Positions 1 through 12,730 are shown, counted from the first letter of the stretch. The stretch is 64,000 nucleotides of DNA from Agroathelia rolfsii (GCA_018343915.1 JABRWF010000004.1:3844001-3908000); one strand, 5' to 3'. A program made the numbers and translations. The notes: generated from the sequence alone by a model not told the origin.

Positions 1-1822
1 CTATAACGTGCAAAGAAACGTAGTACACAGGCATGAGCCACCAGTGACTTCTACTCCGGTTCAAGTCTTATTCCATGACGTGGAGCGTGAATTTATTGTG
101 GTTAATAAACCTGGAAGCATAGTAAGCTGGCCGATACATTATATCGTTGATTCCAGCTGACTGGGGGGTAGCCCGTACATGCTTCTGGTAGATATTTCCG
201 TAACAGTCTCATAGAAATACTTCAAGATGAATTTGGTTTTGACAAGGCATATCGTAGGTTTCGAAACTTAAAAAATCTGCACCGTTACTCAAATCATAAT
301 TAGCTGTCAACAGATTAGATCGGCTTACTTCGGGACTCATGATCATTCCCTTATCATCTGAACGAGCACGTATGGTCGCGGAAGAGTTTGCAGCTGGGTC
401 TGTTAAGAAGGAATATATTGCAAGATGCAAAGGCGAATTTCCAGAGTAAGATCAAAATCTTGCTGGCCTGACAATATCTTCATTGACAAGAATACAATAG
501 GGGGGAAGTTGTCTGTGAACAGCCATTGCTAACCGTGGATCGTCAAATGGGGTTGAACATTGTCCACCCCGAAGGGAAGCATGCAAAAACCATTTTTAAA
601 CGATTGCATTATGACGCCAACACTAATACTAGCGTCCTCCATTGTAAGTGGCTTGGTTCCTCACCTTTTCTACCGAGATTAATGCAATGATAATCCTCAT
701 TAGGCAGACCGGTGACCGGAAGATGTATTTCCATTATCCTCAGTTAACAATTGATAAATGACTCATGGGAAATACAGCTCATCAAATCCGAGTTCACCTA
801 CAATACCTCGGACACCCTATTGCAAACGACTCTGTTTACTCAGAAGAACGCATTTGGGTGAGTCTCGATGTATCAGAGTGGCTTTTACCCCCATTAACAT
901 ATTTCACCAGGGCCCGAACCTTGGGAAGGGCGGGATCGACATCAACCCAAGCGATGAACGCATGCCCCCCGCCCCTCCGGCGCATATGGCCGCAGACATA
1001 GAAGGAAATCCCGAATCAGTATCTGGGACATTGAACACTGCAGAGAACACCACCACTCTTCCCAGGCTTCTTCCACGCGAGACGGGAGAAGATATTGGCA
1101 TGGGATCCCCTGTTCCGCTGTCCCTGGAGGCTGTCGGAGTGATTACACGTCTGCGTAATATGAAAGTACGTATTGGAGGTGGATTATTAGTCTTCCCTTC
1201 ATTTATATGAGTTAACTCACAGGACGAAGATGAAGACTGGAGCCGCTGGCGAGACGTTGTTTTCCGAGCCAAAGGGAGCTTGAATCCTCGACGTGTGCTG
1301 CCACGGCCTCCACCCATCAAAAAGCGCGGAAAAGGTGGCCCGCAGCCTCCCAAAAAATCTGTTCTTAACCGCCCGCCTAAATCGCTTTTCAAAGATTCGG
1401 CCGCTGAAGTTACTAACACCGATACCATTTCCTCTGCTAACGGAAATTCTAACGAATCGCTGGGGCTGGCTCAAACTTCCGACGCCGTGGAATCATCTCC
1501 TGTGGTGCATACTGTAGTAGCGACGGCCGATGAATCGTCTTTGCCAACTCCCGCCGATGGTTCTGAGGAACCATCCGTGGCCGTGGCCGCCCAGCTGACC
1601 ACTGAAGAAGCGCTCAGCAAGGCGGCAGAAATGATTGAGACCACGTCGACCACTAACGGTATGACCTACTGCCCAGAGTGCTACCTTCCCCTCCATCCAG
1701 ATCCAAAGCCTGAGAAGCTATACATATTCTTGCATGCCCTGCGGTATACAACCAGCCTAGGCTGTTTTGAGACGGAGATGCCGGAGTGGTCGGCTCCTGG
1801 TTGGACTTGGGATATGGACTAA
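1..1822 (+). CDS. RluA-family RNA pseudouridine synthase (Pus8/Pus9-like), 5' partial
   Basis: The coding sequence is already open at base 1, so the true start lies outside the window. The protein should isomerise uridine to pseudouridine in RNA; the closest fungal forms (Rib2/Pus8 and Pus9) act on tRNA position 32. Exons read VVNKPGSI (to about 128), [13 protein letters not shown] (from about 174), [12 protein letters not shown] (from about 316; holds the catalytic Asp of the RLD motif), a VHPEGK block (about 501-640) and [14 protein letters not shown] (about 780-820), the usual order of RluA motifs. Further exons from 911 and 1223 encode a Pro/Ser/Thr-rich extension that ends in a CPEC pair and a Trp-rich tail, and the stop is at 1820-1822. 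Introns are 45-70 nt. The family assignment is firm; the exact target position is inferred. Confidence 0.85.
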
Positions 1823-2135
1823 TCTAGGTATGATCATGATCTTAAGCTTCTCTTTACAAGAACGCACAAAAAAAGGGTGTAATGCAATCATATTGCTAGG
1901 TAGATGCGATTCGTGGCATTTGATCGAAATAATAAAATACACATGAGACGTTAATAAGCTAGGACACAGAAAGAAAAGAAGACAGACAGACAACCAGACG
2001 ACAGATGCATGGACAAATCAAAGACTTACAAAGCCTAGTAGTTATGTGGTCGACGTAAGAAAAAGAAGAGGGAACTTTACACTATGAGCGTTCCATACAT
2101 GGCAAAAGAAAGCGGCTTTTTGTTAGGTTCTCTGT
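1823..2135. other. Intergenic, convergent 3' ends
   Basis: This gap lies between the stops of the pseudouridine synthase and Pat1, which converge. It is A-rich and holds both 3' ends. I see no further gene. Confidence 0.6.
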
Positions 2136-5100
2136 CTAGAAACCGCTCATCTGTGAACTGTCCAGTCCGATGGCGTGTAGCAATAAATTGATGTTTCCAA
2201 GCTTCAGCAAACGCTCCTCCTCATTGGTAACATATCCCTTGTTCACAGCATGGACATTTTCAAGAATTTTTCCTCTGAGGGCCAGGACGATCTGTTTGTG
2301 GTCTTCCTCACTCGTCAGTTGCGCGATGGACGCAAGGAGTTGCCAGGTCGGCTGGTCCATGATGTCGAGCCTTGGGTAGTGAACGTCAGGGTAGTCAGGA
2401 GCGATGCGAGTGGAAGGGAACAGATTTGCGAAGTGCGGTAGGAGTCGATCAAGAAGGATCGCAAGGAGTTTGAACCTGTATCGGACACCGTTAGCATACT
2501 GTCAAACAGGATACGGAAATAAGAGAACGGTACCATTCATGAGCAGCCTCAGTTGTTGGCATTTCTGTAGGATCCGTAGTCGTTTTGATGTTCTCGACCC
2601 GATGCATAAATAGCGTGAGCAGAGTTTGGCCCGGCTATTAGAGTCTTTTAGTAAATCTCCTATCTCTCCCAATGTGTGATACTTACCCTGGTTTGGGCGA
2701 TGGTGACAATGTCCTGAGTGTCTAACCAAATTCCTAGCATTCCGTTGACCATTTCCAGACCAAAGCCGGCTATGGTAGGCACCATACTCTGTATCACATG
2801 ACTCTCAAATGCCTGCGTCTGTTTTTGGGCTTCCAGTCTTTCATCGCTGTCCTCAATAGTATCCAGACGCCTCGCCATTTTGAATACATCCAATTGTTGG
2901 AAGTTGGCGATAATCAGGGTGAGAATGTTCTGCGTTTGAAGGGGGGTAATAAGCCTGATAAGACGTGGAATGAATCGCTTGCCCTTTATGGGTGCAAGAA
3001 GGGAGATGAATGGATGTGGATCGCTGAAGCCATAAAACTATAGTTAGTATAGTGGCAAGTATTAATGACGCTACTCGCACCTATATTTAATGGGGAGGTT
3101 GACGCGGAAACCCTCCCAGAGCCTCTGCACCAGTGCGTTGTGCATGCTTTCCCTATGCAATCCTTAGAGACATACCCAATATAATAGATATGGTACAAAC
3201 CATTCATTGAATACCGCGTCTTCTACGTCTTCTTCAGGCTGGTCACGCCGTAGCTGCTCTATCTCCAATAATATGTCGTACATTGATTCCAAGATGATCA
3301 GAGCTTGCCTATGCGTGAGAGGCTCATGCATGCCGTTCGTCTGACAATAAATATGAGTGATGGCTATTGTCCATAACAGTGATTGGGGGGCATACGAAGG
3401 TCTCTGGATCGATCTGTGCTGCATTGTGGGCTTGAGGGCTATCTGAAGGGCTTGCCTAGAGGTTGTGACGTGTCATTGGTTGTTTCTAAAGGCGATGACT
3501 TCACCGACAAACCTCATCAACCTGAAGCACCTGTCGAGGTGCCGCCTTGTAGCTTCGGCCAGAAGTTTTACCGAGCGCCCCCTGTAGATTGTTTACGGCT
3601 GATGAAGCAATTTTTATGGATGTAACTCGTCTAGCCACTTTCAAGTGTACTTACGGTTCTGCCCCTTCTCCTTCTCTCGTAAACGCGAGTTAGCTAACAG
3701 CCTGTCGACTTGAGCTTCCATCCTTTGCATAGCGCGCTGTGGGCGGTTCGCAGCCATGCCGGAGTTGATTTTGCCCAAGGCAATACCACCACTAGAGCCG
3801 AACTTGAGAACCCCGTTGTCTACAGCTGCGGCACCGGCACGGGAACGAAGGATAGCGTCATAAACTTGCGCATAAAAGTCCTCCGTGTACGGATCGGGCG
3901 CTACAAGCTGGGACACTTGAATACGAGTGATGAAGTCTTTATCGCCTTGGGTCATCAGATCGTTGTTTCGAGACTAAGTTGTACCGACAATTGTCAAGAC
4001 TCAAATCAGATGAAGATGGGCGATATAACCGACCATGGCAGCAATCTTTTCAGCCTTTCTTTTCCTTCGATCTTCCATTTTTTCCGCTTCTATAATTTTG
4101 CGCATTGCCTCCGCCCGGACTTCCTCTTGATTTGCCCTGGACATACCATGGAACATGGCCTTTGCGGCCTGAGACATGAGACGTTGCTGCGATTGAATAT
4201 CATGCGGCATGTTCGGGATATTCTGACCCAATGAGGGATTAACGTCAAAGGGTGATTGTCCGCGTGGAATTTGTGCCATGTGCTGCTGCTGTTGCTGTTG
4301 CTGTTGCTGTTGTCGCAAACGCGCCATCTGAGCTGCTTGTAACTCGGCGAGTGCGAGATGAGACTGCTGCGCCTGAAGAGGGACATCATCAGGATATTGC
4401 TGATGGGGAGACTCGCGCCCCATCATCAATCGATAGAGACCTTCCCGCTCAAGACGCTGCAGCTGTTGCTGTTTCTCTCTCGCCTGCTGTTGCTGAAGGG
4501 CAATGATCTGCTCTTGCAGTTGGTGCTGAAATCGGGGTGACTGGGTTCCAGGAAGCATTCGCGGTGGGGGCGTGTTGCGGTACTGCTGCTGGTGCTGAAG
4601 GGGTGGCTGATGTTGTGGTAATCCTTGTTGCTGGAGCTGAAGCTGCTGGAACTGGGATAACATCCTTGATTCTTGAAGCTCTCTTAACCGTAGTTGCTCC
4701 AGTTGCATTCGCTCAGTCTCCCTGATGAGCGCTTCATGTCTCTGGGCCTCGCGGGTAGACCCTGCTCGCATTCCCTCTTCAATTTCTCGCAGGGTAGGAC
4801 CAGCGTTCGGAGTGATATTTCGCATGATATTGTGACCATTAGAGGCACTCATAGGAGAGCTGCTAGGCCATAGCGATTCCAATGAAGGGGTAAGATGAGT
4901 TGCTGCTTCAACATCTTAGGATCATGATTTCTTCATAAGTGCATGATGCACGTACGCGTCTGAGTAGCTGATCTTTGTTGGTGCTGATACAGCAACGGCT
5001 GCTGTTGCCTCTGCTGCTGATGCTGCTGCTGTAGCTGATCCTGGGGAAATAGGGCCTCAATGGACTGTAGATGTGTAACTCTGGATGGTAAACCATCGGT

Positions 5101-5383
5101 TGGTAAAGCAGAGGCGGAAAAATCAAAGTCCTTGTCTAGACTCTTTGATAAGAATCGCGATTTGGCGTTCACATGGCCTAACATCCATACCAACTTTGCC
5201 CGTGTCGCCAAAAGTATCATCGTTGAGCTCATCGCCGGTTTCCTGTAACCTGGCGGCTAGGTCCTCGTCGTCTTCGTTGTCTTCACGTATTTCTTCGAGA
5301 CCACCATTCGAGGACCCAGCAAGATACCTAGCTCTTTCCGCTTCAAGATCGAAACCGGGCTCTGGAAGACCAAAAAACGACAT
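2136..5383 (-). CDS. PAT1: Pat1, deadenylation-dependent mRNA-decapping factor
   Basis: Pat1 links mRNA deadenylation to decapping in P-bodies by binding Lsm1-7, Dcp2 and Dhh1. The start at 5383 gives MSFFGL, the family's typical N-terminus, followed by an acidic segment. A long Gln-rich stretch follows, with CAG/CTG-type repeats near 4970-5040 and 4280-4700. The exon at 3641-3955 encodes ITRIQVSQL and DPYTEDFYAQVY, a signature of the central Pat1 region. The exons to the stop at 2136 carry the alpha-helical C-terminal domain, including FNEWFVPYLL (about 3185) and the final LLKLGNINLLLHAIGLD. At least eight short introns are needed. The gene diverges from SPT5 across 247 bp. Confidence 0.9.
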
Positions 5384-5630
5384 TATCGAGCACGACCGCC
5401 GAGCGAGGCGTTCGGCAAAGCAATCAACTGGACTTGGGCGGGGTAGTCTGTGTTCAAAGTTGTAGCCTTGCTTGCCTATAGAGACCGTGATTGTGACATG
5501 TGTGACGTTACTGTAACATGTAACGCACATCACAGCATCACGCTCGAATTGGAATGCATCCAAGGCATTCATTGGCCCGAGCGGCAGCAGCATCTGGAAC
5601 ACCAGCACCACTCCTTGTCCTCTAACTGTC
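5384..5630. promoter_or_regulatory. Shared promoter region of PAT1 and SPT5
   Basis: This 247-bp gap separates two divergent start codons, so both promoters must share it. It holds a perfect short palindrome, GTTACTGTAAC (5507-5517), directly followed by a second copy of the half-site (CATGTAAC) and flanked by ACATG motifs. No clear TATA box is visible. Confidence 0.5.
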
Positions 5631-8600
5631 ATGTCCGACTACGAAAATGACTACAATGATCAGGCCGTAGACGAGGAGGCGCGTCCGGCTGAGGAATATG
5701 ACGACGAAGATCAAGACGAGGACTTGCCAACAGACCCGAGACGAGGAAGGAGACATGACGATGAAGACGATGAGGAGGACGAAGATGAAGACGATGAGGA
5801 GGATGAAGAAGAGGAAGAGGAGGACCAGGGGACTTCGAGAGGCCGCAAACGGGCTAAGGTAGATATCTGTCTTGGCTATTACCCGCATAGCTCCTGACCA
5901 CTTGCCAATATAGCATCGACACAAACCTGCAGCCTCACGCTTCATTGACTTTGAGGCTACTGTTGCTAGTGATGAAGAAGAGGAGGACGAAGAAGAAGAA
6001 TATGGCAGAGGCTCGTCCTCATATCCATTCACTCATTGAAATCAGCTTATATTTGGTCATAGACGAATTCATTGCGGAACCTGGTCTTGATGACGAGGAG
6101 GATACATCTCGGACGGCTGCTCGCCATGCAAGATTCGACATGGGTCGGGATGACTTTGACGATGCTCAGCTGGCCAAGTTGGCTGAAGACATTGCACAGC
6201 GCCACAAGCAGTCCGGAGCACGATATACGGGGGACATGAATGAAGTACCCCAACGTCTGCTTATGCCGTCTGTGCATGACGCCAACCTTTGGCAAGTCAG
6301 AGTCAAGGTAATTGCTTACGTTCTCACGATATGATATTCTTTATTAAGCATTGCTATAGCCAGGTAGAGAGCGAGAGATCGTCTTCAGCCTCATGCGCAA
6401 GGCAATCGACCTCCAGTACAGTGCCAACCCAATTCACATTCTTTCGGCTTTCCAGCGTGACTCCTTGCCTGGTATGATCTACGTCGAAGCCCGCAGCTCC
6501 CAGCAAGTTGGAAAAGCCATTGCTGGCCTCGTTGGTGTCTATCCTAGCCGTGGTTTCACGCTGGTGCCCATTGAGGAAATGGCAAGCCTCCTGCAAATCA
6601 AGAAGCAGGACATTACAGTTGCGCTCAACACTTGGGTGCGCATCAAGCGTGGAAAATACCAAGGCGACCTTGCCCAGGTCATTGACATCTCGAGCGAAAA
6701 CGGCGAAGACATCGGTCTCAAGTTTATCCCCCGTATTGATCTCAATCCCAAAGATGAGACATTGGCTGGCGGAAAGCGTAAAAAGGGCACGGTCATCGGT
6801 ACATCAACGAGCATGCGCCCACCTCAACGATTCTTCAACTACGAGGAAGTCGTTAAGGTTTATGGACGTAAACAAGTCGCCAAACGCAATCAGGTTTATG
6901 TCTTCCAGAATGACACATATAAGGATGGATTCATCGAAAAAGACTTCAAGCTCAGTGCTCTCCAGCTTGATGATGTCAATCCCTCGCTAGACGAGATCAC
7001 TCGCTTCACGCGTGGTGTTGAGGGTCGTGAAGACGAGAAAGTAGACCTCTCTATTATCGCTGAGGCGTCCAGAAAGGCGGCAGTTGCAGTGTTGCAACCG
7101 GGCGATCACGTCGAAGTGTTCGAGGGAGAGCAGTCCGGTGTCGAAGGCACTGTCCATGCCGTCAATCAGGATGTTGTCACCATCACGGCTGCGGGTGTTG
7201 ACCTGGAAGGTCAGCGCATTGATGTACCCGCTCGTAGTGTGCGCAAGCGCTTCAAGCCAGGTGACCACGTCAAAGTGATGGCGGGTCAAAATGAAGGTGA
7301 AACCGGTCTGGTCGTTTCGATTCATGACAATGTTGTCACCTTCCTATCAGACATGTCGATGCAAGAGGTTTGTGTTCTATATGACTTTTTGTACTTTGCT
7401 TCTCAATTAGCCACAGGTTTCTGTATTTTCAAAAGACCTGCGGACTGCTGCAGAAGTCGGGTCAGGATCTAACACAGTGGGCAATTATGAACTTCATGAT
7501 TTGGTCCAACTTGAGTAAGTGTGTCTGGATTCGATATGAACTTCCTTTTTTCGTTAATCACAAACTTTGCAGTTCTCAAACAGTCGGCGTAATCTTCAAA
7601 ACTGAGCGCGATTCATTCCGTGTCCTTGACCAAAATGGCCAAATCCGCTTGGTCCAGCCTCATCAAATATCCATGCGAAAGGATACCGAGAGGGCAATTG
7701 CCACCGACGCAGAAGGCCATGAAATTCGCAAGAATGACAACATGAAGGAGATTGAGGGCGAGGTAAGCCAAACAATCCAAAAGATCGGTCCTGCGACATC
7801 CTTATGGACATTCTTACTCAGGGTCGTCGCGGTCGTGTTTTGCATGTGTATCAATCTTTTTATGCGTTCCTCCACAACCGCGAAGTTACCGAGAATGGTG
7901 GCGTCTTTGTAGCTCGTGCACGTTCTCTGCAGTCGGTGGCACCAAAAGGAAACCTCATAAAACCTGGAACGGACCTGTCTAAGATGAACCCTGCCCTCAG
8001 CGGTGGTGCGTCGGGTGGTATGGTTGGCTCTGGCAACATGGGCCGTGGTCCTCGAGACCGTTTAATCGGTGTTCTTGTCGTCGTGATCAAAGGTCCACAC
8101 AAAGGCTACATAGGTATTATCAAGGATACTAACGGTCCTATCGCTCGGGTGGAGCTCAACACTGGCAACAAAATCATTTCGATTGACAAGGAAAAGCTCC
8201 GTAGACGAAAGTAAGTGTATTCAGAGTTAATTTCCTTCCTGATTTTGACAGTTTCGCCTAAACATCCATTCCTGTAGTCCAAACACAGGTCAGAACGAAC
8301 CTTTAGAAGGACCTTTTAATAACATGGGTCCCCCAAGCAGAGCGCCCAATGGAGGCATGGGCCACCAGAACGGCTCCCGCACGCCAGGATGGGCGGCTGT
8401 AGGTCGAACACCAAATCCATACGCTCAAAACGATGGACGCACACCAGCCTGGAACGCTGCCTCGCGCACCCCGAACCCTTATGCAGACAACGGCAAGACA
8501 CCGGCTTGGAACGCATCTTCACGCACGCCCAATCCATGTGCAGATGGCGGGCGTACACCTGCCTGGAACGCATCCGCCTCTACGCCCACGCACAATAACT

Positions 8601-9469
8601 GGGGCGGTGCAACCCCTGCTAGAAACTCTTGGGGAGGTGCAACTCCAAGGGCTAACAACGGCTGGGGGGGCAATACGGAGGATAGCACCAGCTGGGGGGG
8701 GGCATGGGTGCGCTTGTTTTTTTTTTCGGGTTTTATTACACATACATGTCTAATTTTTTTCTATTGTAACGCAGAGCGCACCCACGCCCGCGGCTGCGCC
8801 TACGCCTGCTACTGCGCCTACACCAGGTGCATATGGCGGCTTCTCTGCACCGACGCCAGGAGACACGTACGGTTTCTCAGCACCAACACCGGGTGATATC
8901 TATGGCCATGCAATTTCGGCGCCAACACCAGGTGCACCGCTTACTTCCGCGGAAGATCCTGCAGGTGAGCATATTACCATTATTTTATAAACTTGTTTGA
9001 TACTCAGAATTTTTTTCTCTGTAACGTTCTAGAATCGGATTGGTTGACCCAGCAATCGTCCAACTACAACCCTGCCGGTACTCTAACACAGCTGAGCGGC
9101 ACTCGCGGCGATGGTGATCACCCCATTTGGTACAACGGCGAACACGAAGGCAAGCGGGGCAAAATCAAGAGCGTGCTCGTCGCCGCCCATGGCCTGCCTT
9201 CGACGGCGCAAGTCGAGTTTGATGACGGCCAGGAGGTGACGGTGCCGGTGGAGTACCTGCAGATGATCCACCCCTCACGCACGGACGATCGCGCGCTCGT
9301 CGTCCGTGGTGATCGGTTGGGAGAGACCTTCATCGTGCGGGGTGATTACGAGGATTACGATGACACCACGAACGATTCGGAGGGCGGTGTGTTGCTGGTG
9401 TCACCCCAGGGACAGACGAGCACGTTTTACTTCCCACGGCATTTGCTTGCGAAGATGGCTCCTGAGTGA
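5631..9469 (+). CDS. SPT5: Transcription elongation factor Spt5
   Basis: Spt5, the large DSIF subunit, binds RNA polymerase II with Spt4 and couples elongation to mRNA processing. The start at 5631 gives MSDYENDYND and a long Asp/Glu-rich N-terminus. An NGN domain follows (from about 6290; MRKAIDLQYS, PGMIYVEARS, GVYPSRGFTLVP), then several KOW repeats: WVRIKRGKYQGDLAQV, PGDHVEVFEGEQSGVEGTV, PGDHVKVMAGQNEGETG, and near 8060 LIGVLVVVIKGPHKGY. The C-terminal region (about 8330-8700) has near-repeats of SRTPNPYA and GRTPAWNA, then a second type, SAPTPGDxYG (about 8770-8950), and a final KOW-like domain ending in MAPE at 9469. At least eight introns are required. The splice near 6010-6060 is not resolved because the two exons are in different frames. 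Confidence 0.93.
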
Positions 9470-9862
9470 TAATGGTGCTCAGAAACAATTTTTTTGCGCA
9501 TACATACATACATTATATTTAGTCCTGCTCTGTACATCAGTTTTGTTTGTGATGCTTAACCTGAAATTTTATTGTCCGTTCTTGGGTATCCATCGGCTGA
9601 AAGGACCCGCCCGCGTCAGGTCAGCCACCGGGACGTACGGAAGCAGACGATGTAATCACATATATTGCATGACTAATCGATGTAGATGAAGCAATAATAT
9701 AAGGTAAAAAAAAAAAAAAAAGAAGGCTATTAATCATTCGTACGTAGATAGCATTGCGAATGCAAACATAAGTGTGTTGGAAATGGTCAGGGAATCAGCT
9801 GAGAAGGTTCGACGTCCGTCTATGATTTAGGCAGGTAAAAAGAAAATAGCAGCGGTCTATCG
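9470..9862. other. Intergenic, convergent 3' ends
   Basis: This gap lies between the 3' ends of SPT5 and the mitochondrial carrier. It holds a poly-A run near 9705 and no recognisable gene. Confidence 0.6.
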
Positions 9863-11175
9863 CTATGAGTCGCGGATGGCCGCCTCTGGAGAAAATGAGA
9901 AGGGTGAGATTTTGCACTTAAGACAAGCATAGAAGATAAACGTACTGAAGAATTCATAGGATAGCCAACTTAATGCATTGCTGGGCATAAACGTCAACAC
10001 TCGCGGTGACAAGCCCCGCGCGAGACCCTTCACGCCCTCGCGGGCGAGGATGATACGAAAAGCGTCGACCATCCCCCTCGCACTCCGTATCTCCACGTCC
10101 GCCGATGAACCGCGGGTTTGGAGCAGCGTCTTGGCAACGTCCAGGGGCGTCGTTACGGCAGCTGCTACACCACCGGACACAGCGCCTGCTAGCATGTGTG
10201 TAACGGGCGAGTATGTATTCGTGGGGTTAAGCAACGCCTTGGTCTGTTCGTACACAGTGAACTGCACCGCCGTGAATGGCACAGTCATGGTGAGCGTGGT
10301 GGGGTATGATACATAGAACGCCGCGAGGCCCTCAGTACGGTATACGGTGCGCGCGCAACTGGCTATTGAGTGGAAGGTGGAACCGTGGACTTGCATGCGC
10401 TGTTTTATTACTGTTTGGGGAAATGATTAGAATTATCAGATATGCCGGTGCTACAGGCTGAGTGGTGTGAACTATGCGAACTCACCATCGAACGGGTTCA
10501 TCAATGCGTCACTTGCGATGGTGGCAGACGCACCTGCTACAGCTGTGAAGGAAGAACCTGCGTAAGCACCGCTGGCAAGAGATTACGAAGCGGGAAATCG
10601 AGTCATTTTCACGCACAAGTCGCTATCCAATGGTTCGCTCCTGGTCCATTGCCACCCGCAAGCTCCTTCACGGCCTCATATGCGCCAAAGTGAACTGCAT
10701 GAGCTGGTCCAGCACCGAGTATGACGGATGATACACCGCGCCAGAGGGCACGCATGCCCTCTGTCGAGGATATCCTTGAGAAAGCGTGTCCTACACCGGT
10801 GTATACGGCCGCTGGAGAGGCAGAGAAGACCTGCATCCGAGTCTACAGAGGAAGTCCTTGAGCATAGGTCCAGCTTGAGGGCTTAGCAGGTTGAATACAC
10901 ACTTTGATTGAGTCAATGGGGAACATGACGGCGTGCTCCGTAATACCAGCCTAGGAACCACAGTAAGTCAGCGAATAGGTTCCATACTTTACTACGAGCG
11001 TAGTAAGTTATAAAAATATTTACCAGGGCACCAGCCAACATGTTAATCTGGACATTTGCCAACAAATATTTCAGTGAGGCCTGGCAGAGAGACGAGACAG
11101 AAATGCACGTACACCAAGGCCGGCATTGGGCGACAGGGCCTCGTAGTCGATCTCGTGTGCATGGTGGGGCTCCAT
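9863..11175 (-). CDS. MRS3/4: Mitochondrial carrier, mitoferrin (Mrs3/Mrs4) type
   Basis: This is an inner-membrane SLC25 carrier of the mitoferrin group, which imports iron into mitochondria. The start at 11175 gives MEPHHAHEIDYEAL. Further exons read NMLAGAL and AGITEHAVMFPIDSIK, the first mitochondrial carrier signature (Px[DE]xxK), then TGVGHAFSRISSTEGMRALW and LGAGPAHAVHFGAYEAVKEL, which resemble fungal Mrs3/4 very closely. The second half has VPFTAVQFTVYEQTK and the third signature PLDVAKTLLQTRG. The last exon ends in AAIRDS at 9863. The last intron (9886-9945) is 60 nt, in frame and free of stops, so retaining it would add 20 residues to the same C-terminus. Iron as substrate is inferred from the family match. 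Confidence 0.88.
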
Positions 11176-11503
11176 TATGTTCTTCTGTACACACAGACGT
11201 AGACCTGAGACAGAGACGGACAGAAAGAGCGCTGGCCCAAGGCGCAAGAAAGAACGAGTTGGCGACGACTGGCCGACGCGCGACGAAAGCCGATTGGGCG
11301 ATGACTGCAAAAGGCCAACCACAAAATCCCTTCCGCGAGACACACACACACAAGTGGGCACAAAACAAGTGCGTTCGTTCTTACATCATATAGATATACA
11401 CATACATATATTATTATCTACGGTGCCGATACCGGACTCATTTTCCACTTTTTTTAATCGGCCGGCGTGGTGCGTCGCACACCCCTATCCTGGAACCGGC
11501 CTT

Positions 11504-12730
11504 TTATAATGCGGCCTGTTGCGCAGCTAGCCTGTCGTGCTCCTCGATATCCCTGCGGCGCAGTAATCAGATAAGGACTTCATTTGGAATATACACGAAA
11601 CGCTTACTGAGCCTCCCACGGATAATCAAGCCTAATCATGGTTGCCGGCAATCAGCCAATCAGCGAGCGGAAAGATATGATTTGACAGAGATGCTTACCA
11701 GACATCATGGACTTCCTGGCCCACAAAGTATCTGAGTGAAGTAAGATGAGTTTGATGGGGTTATGGGTGAGAGACGTAGACATACGGAACATCCGCCGGA
11801 AGACTACCGAGCTTCTCCTTCCTTTTGTTGTGGACGACGAAGATCGCAAACTTGGTTCGCTTGGCCTCACGTTCCTCTTCGGGGAAGGCCTCAAGTTCAC
11901 GTTCAACATCCTTCTGGAGCTCCGAGATGGCATACCTGTTTTTCTCGATGGTAAGAGGCATGTATTGTCCGTAAGATTGAATAAATTATGACTGACTGCA
12001 GTGTCTTGCGCGAATCATCTACCTCATCCTATAAACCTGATCATCAGTGGGGTTTATGATTACGGATCCACTGTACGCACGATCACCAATGCCCTCCTGC
12101 CGAGGAGGAACTTGCCGGATTCGGGACCTCTGCAATACAAAACAAGCAATCAAGCATTAACCATGTCTTCACAGCGGACGATAACTCACAGCCATTGAGT
12201 ACGAATGACTTCGGATCCAATCTGTTCCGCCGTCGTTCCTGGGAGAGACTCGTAGAGAGACAGGCCAATGGCGTGGATGGGTATATTGCGCTTGGTGCTA
12301 GCATCCTTCAAAAACGTACGCTATATGCGTAATTATACAGTGAATAAGTACAGAGCCCGGTGATCTTGAAATAGAAGTGCAGGCGAACCATAACACGCGC
12401 GGGGAAGAATCCACTACATAGACATCGAGATCACAATGTGTGCGTGACATGCAGAAAATTTACAAAGATGATGTGGTACGAACCCTCCACCTGCGAATCC
12501 ATCCATCTGTAAGTATTTAAAAAAGATAAAAACACCTTGCTATACACGCACCGATCGCAATGAAGACATCAGGCTTGAAATCCACGATCTGAGCCGCCGA
12601 GTTTTTGATGAGATTATGAATCTCGTTGTAGGTCTTTTAGGTAAAATGTTGCATCAGAAAACAAGATCAAAATCGATAATACTCAGAAAAAAGGAAAGCC
12701 TACGCAGCGATGGTGAGGAGGCTCAGCCAT
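11504..12730 (-). CDS. HPT1: Hypoxanthine/xanthine-guanine phosphoribosyltransferase (yeast Hpt1-like)
   Basis: This is a type I phosphoribosyltransferase of purine salvage, which joins a purine base to PRPP. The first exon (MAEPPHHRC, from 12730) joins TYNEIHNLIKNSA and FKPDVFIAIG. A 7-nt microexon (12484-12490) is needed to rebuild the conserved AIGGGGFFPARV. Later exons give RTFLKDASTKRNIPIHAIG, LSLYESLPG, EVIRTQWL, GRRALVIDEVDDSRKTLQ (the PRPP-binding loop), YAISELQKDVEREL, FAIFVVHNKRKEKLGSLP, YFVGQEVHDVW, LDYPWEAQ and DIEEHDRLAAQQAAL, ending at 11504. The order and spacing match yeast Hpt1 along its whole length. About nine introns interrupt a protein of about 210 residues, which is dense. 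Base preference among purines cannot be read from the sequence. Confidence 0.9.

Noticed and set aside
904..1428. 174-codon minus-strand frame over the pseudouridine synthase gene
   Set aside because: It overlaps well-supported exons on the other strand and shows no motif.
4280..4320. CTG/TTG-type repeat array considered as a CRISPR or satellite
   Set aside because: It is the poly-Gln coding part of PAT1, with no spacers.
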